From Methanomassiliicoccaceae archaeon (GTDB lineage: Archaea; Thermoplasmatota; Thermoplasmata; Methanomassiliicoccales; Methanomethylophilaceae), in assembly GCA_016282555.1 (NCBI GenBank), contig JAEEKU010000184.1:1-9658 (forward strand): a DNA stretch of 9,658 nt, read 5' to 3'. This document shows, piece after piece, positions 5,620 through 9,658 of the stretch. The notes beneath the pieces were generated by a model. It was not told where the DNA came from. It saw nothing but the letters and a program-made list of their open reading frames with translations, and made no database searches. Positions within the stretch are counted from its first letter, which is position 1. Every line of letters starts with the position of its first letter. The position numbers were made by a program, and so were the translations under genes.

Positions 5620-5743
5620 GGCAAGACGGCCACAGCGGCGGGGAAACACCCGGTCCCATCCCGAACCCGGAAGTAAAGTCCGCCCGCGTACCTGTCTGTA
5701 CTGTATTGCGCGAGCATACGGGAACTCAGGCACGCTGTCTGCC
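5620..5743 (+). rRNA. rrf: 5S ribosomal RNA
   Basis: This 124-base stretch has the hallmarks of archaeal 5S rRNA. It has the CCCATCCCGAACCCGGAAG loop region followed by TAAAG, and the GTACTG...TTGCGCGAG...GGGAA block of arms IV and V. A terminal helix pairs the 5' GGCA-A-GACGGC (bulged A) with the 3' GCTGTCTGCC. The ends are set by that helix and by the TATA spacing, and may be off by a base or two. The gene stands alone, with its own promoter and T-rich terminator, and no 16S or 23S sequence within reach. Unlinked rRNA genes are a known trait of Thermoplasmata, and this is one reason for the taxonomic guess. Confidence 0.95.
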
Positions 5744-5759
5744 TCTTCTTCATTTTTTC
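5744..5759 (+). terminator. T-rich terminator of 5S rRNA
   Basis: A pyrimidine-rich tract with a run of six T (5753-5758) directly follows the 5S 3' end, fitting the oligo-T signal for archaeal RNA polymerase. No extra hairpin is needed or seen. Confidence 0.6.
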
Positions 5760-5770
5760 CCTCTGGCATG

Positions 5771-5778
5771 TTATTATA
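5771..5778 (+). promoter_or_regulatory. TATA box of the tandem acetolactate synthase genes
   Basis: TTATTATA is centred about 35 nt upstream of the GTG start at 5810, predicting a leader of about 10 nt. It is separate from the 5S promoter and lies after the 5S terminator, so the ALS genes probably have their own transcript. Confidence 0.5.
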
Positions 5779-5809
5779 ATTCCAAGCCGTTGACAGGTAC
5801 GGGATTGCT

Positions 5810-7474
5810 GTGAAAGGAACCGAGGCACTTCTGAAAATGCTGGAAGACAGAGGTACCGATACCATATTCGGATACCCCGGCGGGAGCGTGATCCCGATAT
5901 ACGACGAGCTTCTGGATTCTTCCGTGCGGCATATTCTGGTGCGCCACGAGCAGTGCGCCGCGCACATGGCCGACGGCTATGCCAGAGCCAAAAACATGCC
6001 CGGAGTCTGTCTGGCGACCAGCGGACCCGGGACTACGAATCTGGTCACCGGGATAGCGACCGCCTATGCGGATTCCGTTCCGCTCATCGCTCTGACCGGA
6101 CAGGTCGCCGCCGGCTCCCTCGGTCTCGGAGCGTTCCAGGAGGTGGACGCGTACAGCCTCCTGATGCCCATCACGAAGCACAGCTACAGGGTTCTGGACG
6201 TGAGCCGTCTGCCCCATGCCGTTTCGGAGGCCTGGGAGATCTGCAGGATGGGGCGCAAAGGCCCGGTCCATATCGATCTTCCCGTGGATCAGATCAATTC
6301 CGAAATTGACGAGGAAATTCTGAAAGAGGAGTACGGGGTAAAGCCCCTGACCGAGGATCTCTCCGGAATAAACGAAGCCGTGAAGTGGATAAGAGAATCG
6401 AAAAGGCCGGTGATTCTGGTCGGAGGCGGCGCCATGGACGCGTCCGAAGAGGTCATGAGATTCGCGAAGCTGACCGGGGCGCCGGTGGAGACCACGCTCA
6501 TGGGCATGGGCGCCGTTCCCTCGTCGTACGGGATGAACCTCGGGCCTCTGGGCCTTCACGGGAGAATGTGCGCCATAACCGCTACAAGGGAAGCGGATCT
6601 TATCATATCGATCGGGAGCAGGTTCTCCGACAGAACTTACAGCGCCCACGATCGCATGGAATGCAGGGATGCGAAAGTAATCCACATCGATATCGATCCC
6701 ACCGAGTTCGGAAAGCACGGGCATCCCTGCGTCAATATCCTTTCCGATGCGAAAAAAGCGCTGACGAGGCTCATATGCGCGCTCGGAAACCGCATTCCGG
6801 ACATTTCCGGATGGAAGCAGACCGTTCTGTCATATAAAGAGAGGTGCACCTGCAGAACGGATTCCGATTCCGTTCCCGTTTCCCCCAGGCGCGTGATGAA
6901 GGAGCTGGGGGAGATAATCGACGACGGCACCATCGTGACCACGGACGTCGGCCAGAACCAGATGTGGGCGATGCATTATCTCAAGATAGAGAAACCCAGA
7001 CAGTTCATCTCTTCCGGAACTTTCGGCACCATGGGCTTCGGGCTCCCCTCCGCCATAGGAGCAAAAGCCGCCCTTCCGGACAAGAACGTCATAACCGTGA
7101 CCGGGGACGGAGGCTTCCAGATGGTCATCCAGGAGCTTTCCACGTCGGTTACGGAGGATCTCCCGGTCACCGTCGTGCTGCTTAACAACGGCGTTCTGGG
7201 AATGGTGAGGCAGATGCAGAAGCATTACCGCGGAAAGAGGTATTCCGGCGTTGATCTTGGTAATAAAACAGATTTCGTGACCGTGGCGAAGGGATTCGGC
7301 GCCGTCGGAGTGAGAATAGACAAGCCGTCCGAGCTCCGGGACGCGATTAAGGAGGCCGCCGGTTCCGGGCGCACCACGGTCATCGAGATAAAGACAGACG
7401 CCGAAGCGGACATACTTCCCATGCTTCCGGCCGATCCGTCCATACCCATAATAAAAGACGGATGCTGTTTCTGA
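5810..7474 (+). CDS. Acetolactate synthase large-subunit paralogue (diverged, first copy)
   Basis: A 554-residue ThDP-dependent enzyme of the acetolactate synthase family, which joins two pyruvates (or pyruvate plus 2-oxobutyrate). Domains in order: PYR (1-165) with GYPGG at 21-25 and the catalytic Glu E47 in RHEQ, plus F109-Q110-E111; the central domain (185-345) with GSRFSDR (R275); and the ThDP-binding domain (360-554) with G432-D-G, N459-N460 and GMVRQ. Two active-site positions differ from canonical AHAS and from the downstream copy. The Trp that governs 2-oxobutyrate preference is M469 (GMVRQMQ), and the usual GMHG is GLHG (L249). The lid region 469-490 is also diverged. It may therefore make acetolactate only, or act on another 2-oxoacid. 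The GTG start is fixed by alignment with the second copy's ATG. The stop is TGA. No regulatory subunit is nearby. Confidence 0.9.
   Translation: MKGTEALLKMLEDRGTDTIFGYPGGSVIPIYDELLDSSVRHILVRHEQCAAHMADGYARAKNMPGVCLATSGPGTTNLVTGIATAYADSVPLIALTGQVAAGSLGLGAFQEVDAYSLLMPITKHSYRVLDVSRLPHAVSEAWEICRMGRKGPVHIDLPVDQINSEIDEEILKEEYGVKPLTEDLSGINEAVKWIRESKRPVILVGGGAMDASEEVMRFAKLTGAPVETTLMGMGAVPSSYGMNLGPLGLHGRMCAITATREADLIISIGSRFSDRTYSAHDRMECRDAKVIHIDIDPTEFGKHGHPCVNILSDAKKALTRLICALGNRIPDISGWKQTVLSYKERCTCRTDSDSVPVSPRRVMKELGEIIDDGTIVTTDVGQNQMWAMHYLKIEKPRQFISSGTFGTMGFGLPSAIGAKAALPDKNVITVTGDGGFQMVIQELSTSVTEDLPVTVVLLNNGVLGMVRQMQKHYRGKRYSGVDLGNKTDFVTVAKGFGAVGVRIDKPSELRDAIKEAAGSGRTTVIEIKTDAEADILPMLPADPSIPIIKDGCCF
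5925..5990 (+). repeat. 66-base tract identical to 7635-7700
   Basis: Bases 5925-5990 and 7635-7700 are identical, including all third codon positions, at an offset of 1710. A second shared tract of 35 bases (6125-6159 and 7835-7869) has the same offset. Elsewhere in the two genes synonymous differences are frequent. The tract encodes the catalytic-Glu region (RHILVRHEQCAAHMADGYARA). Confidence 0.8.
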
Positions 7475-7519
7475 AAGAAAAACAGTTTAACCGATTGCAC
7501 TTACACCCGGTCGAAGCAT

Positions 7520-9232
7520 ATGAAAGGCACCAAGGCACTCGTCGCTCTGCTGGAGCAAAAGAACGTGGATACGATCTTCGGATACCCCGGAGGCAGCGTC
7601 ATTCCGATTTACGATGCTCTCTACGATTCCTCACTGCGGCATATTCTGGTGCGCCACGAGCAGTGCGCCGCGCACATGGCCGACGGCTATGCCAGAGCCA
7701 GCGGGATCCCGGGAGTGTGCCTGGCGACCAGCGGCCCGGGCACCACCAATCTGGTGACGGGAGTGGCGACCGCCTACGCCGACTCGGTTCCGATGATCGT
7801 TCTCTCGGGCCAGGTCGGAACGGGATCCCTGGGGCTCGGAGCGTTCCAGGAGGTGGACGCGTACAGCCTTCTGATGCCTATCACCAAGCACAACTTCCGC
7901 GTTCTGGACGTGAACCGCCTGCCGCACGCGGTGAAAGAGGCGTGGGACATCTGCCAGAGCGGGCGCCCCGGCCCGGTGCATATAGATCTCCCGGTAGATC
8001 AGATGAACTCCGACATGGACGAATCCCTGCTTCAGCAGTCCTACGGAGTAAAACCCGACGCAGAGGACTTCTCCGGACTGGACAAGGCCGCGGAATGGAT
8101 AATGAAAGCGGAGAGGCCGGCGATACTGGCCGGAGGGGGAGCGGTGAACGCCTCCGCGGAGGTGAACGCGCTGGCCCGTCTCATGAGGGCGCCGGTGGCA
8201 GTCACGCTTCTCGGGCTCGGAATAGTCCCGTCCTCGTACGAGCTCAACATGGGACCTTTGGGAATGCACGGGAGGGTCTGCGCCAAAGATATCGTCAACG
8301 AGGCCGATCTGGTCATCTCGGTCGGGAGCAGATTCTCCGACAGGACTTACAGCCGCAGCAGCAGGATGCAGTGCCCGGACGGGAAGGTGATCCATATAGA
8401 CGCCGATCACACGGAATTCGGAAAGCACGGGCATCCCCAGTGCGTGAACCTTCTCGGAGACTCGAAAAAGGCGGTTTCCCTGCTGCTGGAGAAACTGAAA
8501 GGATACGTTCCCGGGCGCGCGTGGCCGGAAAGGGCCGCGGAGCTCAGGAGGAGATGCGGATGCTGCACCGATCTGGATTCCGTTCCGGTCGCCCCGCAGA
8601 AGGTCATGTTCGAGATCCAGAAGATCATAAAGGACGACACCATCGTGACCACCGACGTGGGCCAGAACCAGATGTGGGCTATGCATTATCTCAATTTCGA
8701 GCATCCGCGCAGGCTTCTCTCCTCGGGAACTTTCGGAACCATGGGGTACGGGCTGCCCGCAGCCATCGGAGCCAAAGCCGCCAGGCCCGACTCCGACGTC
8801 ATTACCGTGACGGGAGACGGAGGGTTCCAGATGGTCATGCAGGAGATGGCCACGTCCGTGTCGGAGGATCTTCCGGTAACCGTGGTGCTTCTGGACAACG
8901 GTACTCTCGGAATGGTGCGCCAGTGGCAGAAGCTGTTCTGGAACAAGAGATACTCCAGCACCACTCTCGATCACAATCCGGATTTCGTGAAGCTGGCGGA
9001 GGCTTTCGGCGCGAAGGGAATAAGAGTCGAGAGACCGGGGGAGATATCCGACGCGCTGAAAGAGGCCAGGGACTGCGGCAGAACCTGTCTTATCGACGTG
9101 ATCATAAACAAAGAGGAGGACGTCCTCCCCATGCTTCCGGCCGATCCCTCGGCTCCGATGGTCGAGGGGCGCTGCAGATATCTCGCGGGGGAGCGGCGAT
9201 GTTTCCGGAAGACGAGGTTCTCGGAAGGATAG
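7520..9232 (+). CDS. ilvB: Acetolactate synthase large subunit (canonical second copy)
   Basis: A 570-residue acetolactate synthase catalytic subunit, the first step of Val/Leu/Ile synthesis. The catalytic Glu is E47, with FQE at 109-111, GMHG at 248-251, R275 in SDR, the ThDP motif G432-D-G...D459-N460, and W469 in GMVRQWQ. This is the full AHAS set, including the following RYSSTTLDHNPDF lid that closely resembles enterobacterial IlvG. It starts 45 bp after the first copy with the same MKGT opening, so a tandem duplication is clear. The last 16 residues have no counterpart in the first copy, and much of this tail comes from sequence that also encodes the start of the next gene in another frame. 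The stop is TAG, the only one among the terminal stops here. If TAG were always read as sense, the frame would run to TGA at 9260. No ilvN or ilvC lies alongside. Confidence 0.93.
   Translation: MKGTKALVALLEQKNVDTIFGYPGGSVIPIYDALYDSSLRHILVRHEQCAAHMADGYARASGIPGVCLATSGPGTTNLVTGVATAYADSVPMIVLSGQVGTGSLGLGAFQEVDAYSLLMPITKHNFRVLDVNRLPHAVKEAWDICQSGRPGPVHIDLPVDQMNSDMDESLLQQSYGVKPDAEDFSGLDKAAEWIMKAERPAILAGGGAVNASAEVNALARLMRAPVAVTLLGLGIVPSSYELNMGPLGMHGRVCAKDIVNEADLVISVGSRFSDRTYSRSSRMQCPDGKVIHIDADHTEFGKHGHPQCVNLLGDSKKAVSLLLEKLKGYVPGRAWPERAAELRRRCGCCTDLDSVPVAPQKVMFEIQKIIKDDTIVTTDVGQNQMWAMHYLNFEHPRRLLSSGTFGTMGYGLPAAIGAKAARPDSDVITVTGDGGFQMVMQEMATSVSEDLPVTVVLLDNGTLGMVRQWQKLFWNKRYSSTTLDHNPDFVKLAEAFGAKGIRVERPGEISDALKEARDCGRTCLIDVIINKEEDVLPMLPADPSAPMVEGRCRYLAGERRCFRKTRFSEG
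7635..7700 (+). repeat. 66-base tract identical to 5925-5990
   Basis: This is the second member of the identical tract shared by the two ALS genes. Exact identity in a patch, against a background of many silent differences, suggests gene conversion rather than recent duplication of the whole gene. Confidence 0.8.
9187..9193 (+). promoter_or_regulatory. Ribosome binding site of the CCA enzyme gene
   Basis: GGGGGAG, inside the 3' end of the upstream ALS gene, lies 5 nt before the ATG at 9199. It supports the overlapping start and suggests translational coupling with the ALS gene. Confidence 0.5.
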
Positions 9233-9658
9233 TGCCCTCTCCCGAAGAAACAGAAAGGATGAGGGAGACCGCCGGAAAGCTGATGAGGGTAACCGCGGAC
9301 TACATGAAAGCCGAGGGCGTGGACGCGGAGATCCGTCTCGCCGGATCCTTCTCCAAAGGAACGTTTCTCTCCGATCCGGATCTGGATCTGTTCATAATGT
9401 TCCCGGAGGATTTTCCCCGCGGGGAGCTGGAGCGCATCGGGCTGAAGGCGGGAGACGACATACTTCACGGGGAGAGGATGTTCTCCGATCATCCCTACAC
9501 CAGAGGGAACTTCGAGGGGATGGACGTGGATATGGTTCCGTGCTACCGCCTCGGATCCACGGACAAGCTCAAAAGCGCCGTCGACCGCACTCCGTTCCAT
9601 ACGAACTACATACTCTCCAGGCTCTCGCCGGAGCAGAAGGATCAGGTACGTCTTCTGA
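9199..9658 (+). CDS. cca: Archaeal CCA-adding enzyme (tRNA nucleotidyltransferase), 5' part
   Basis: The first 153 codons of a class I (archaeal) CCA tRNA nucleotidyltransferase, which adds or repairs the 3' CCA of tRNA. The nucleotidyltransferase core is plain. G49-S50 opens the GSFSKGTFL motif, D61 and D63 are two catalytic carboxylates in DLDLF, and D111 in MDVDMVPCY is the third. They are followed by KSAVDRTPFH, which matches Archaeoglobus CCA enzyme nearly residue for residue. The frame is open at the window edge, so the central, tail and body domains (a full protein is about 440 residues) lie outside. The ATG at 9199 overlaps the upstream ALS gene by 34 bases. It is preferred because it gives the usual N-terminal helix (PEDEVLGRIVPSPEE) and has a ribosome binding site. 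Confidence 0.95.
   Translation, partial: MFPEDEVLGRIVPSPEETERMRETAGKLMRVTADYMKAEGVDAEIRLAGSFSKGTFLSDPDLDLFIMFPEDFPRGELERIGLKAGDDILHGERMFSDHPYTRGNFEGMDVDMVPCYRLGSTDKLKSAVDRTPFHTNYILSRLSPEQKDQVRLL

Noticed and set aside
5172..5967. Minus-strand open frames across the 5S rRNA gene and the gap beside it.
   Set aside because: They run antisense through the 5S gene and out of frame into the repeat-protein gene, with no recognisable protein features.

Overview
The window looks like a chromosomal segment of a G+C-rich, anaerobic, probably methanogenic archaeon. The best guess is Thermoplasmatota, order Methanomassiliicoccales. Archaeal markers are the NAC homologue, an archaeal (class I) CCA-adding enzyme, an Lrp/AsnC regulator, TATA boxes 25-36 nt upstream of start codons with almost no leader, and one clear GGTGAT ribosome binding site. 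Supporting the order are an HdrD-type Fe-S protein, the hydrogenase chaperone HypC, a 5S rRNA gene standing alone, and an internal amber codon in an otherwise intact gene, as expected in a pyrrolysine user. The taxonomic call is inference; no 16S, 23S, mcr or pyl gene is present.

Left part (1-2330): a minus-strand Fe-S protein with two ferredoxin motifs and two CCG domains (HdrD/HdrB-like) diverges from a plus-strand C_GCAxxG_C_C redox protein. The redox gene carries an in-frame TGA exactly where the family has its first conserved Cys. An Lrp/AsnC regulator follows on the minus strand, and its promoter region is shared with the next gene.

Middle (2330-4141): a probable plus-strand operon of an AlaX-type alanyl-tRNA editing protein (with an in-frame TAG at codon 135), NAC and HypC, closed by a hairpin plus T-run. 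AlaX, NAC and, at the far end, the CCA enzyme all serve translation quality, while HypC serves NiFe-hydrogenase assembly. On the opposite strand (4141-5352) lies a 403-residue disordered, Arg/Asp/Gly/Pro-rich repeat protein whose gene contains internal duplications.

Right part (5353-9658): an intergenic stretch without genes leads to a single 5S rRNA gene with its own TATA box and T-rich terminator. Two tandem acetolactate synthase large-subunit paralogues follow. The second looks canonical. The first has lost the conserved active-site Trp and Met and has a diverged lid region, yet shares a 66-nt identical tract with its neighbour, suggesting local gene conversion. No ilvN or ilvC is visible. 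The 3' end of the second ALS gene overlaps the start of a CCA-adding enzyme gene that runs off the window.

The most notable observation is two putative recoding events in near-adjacent genes: UGA at a redox Cys position (selenocysteine candidate, or mutation/error) and UAG inside AlaX (pyrrolysine candidate).
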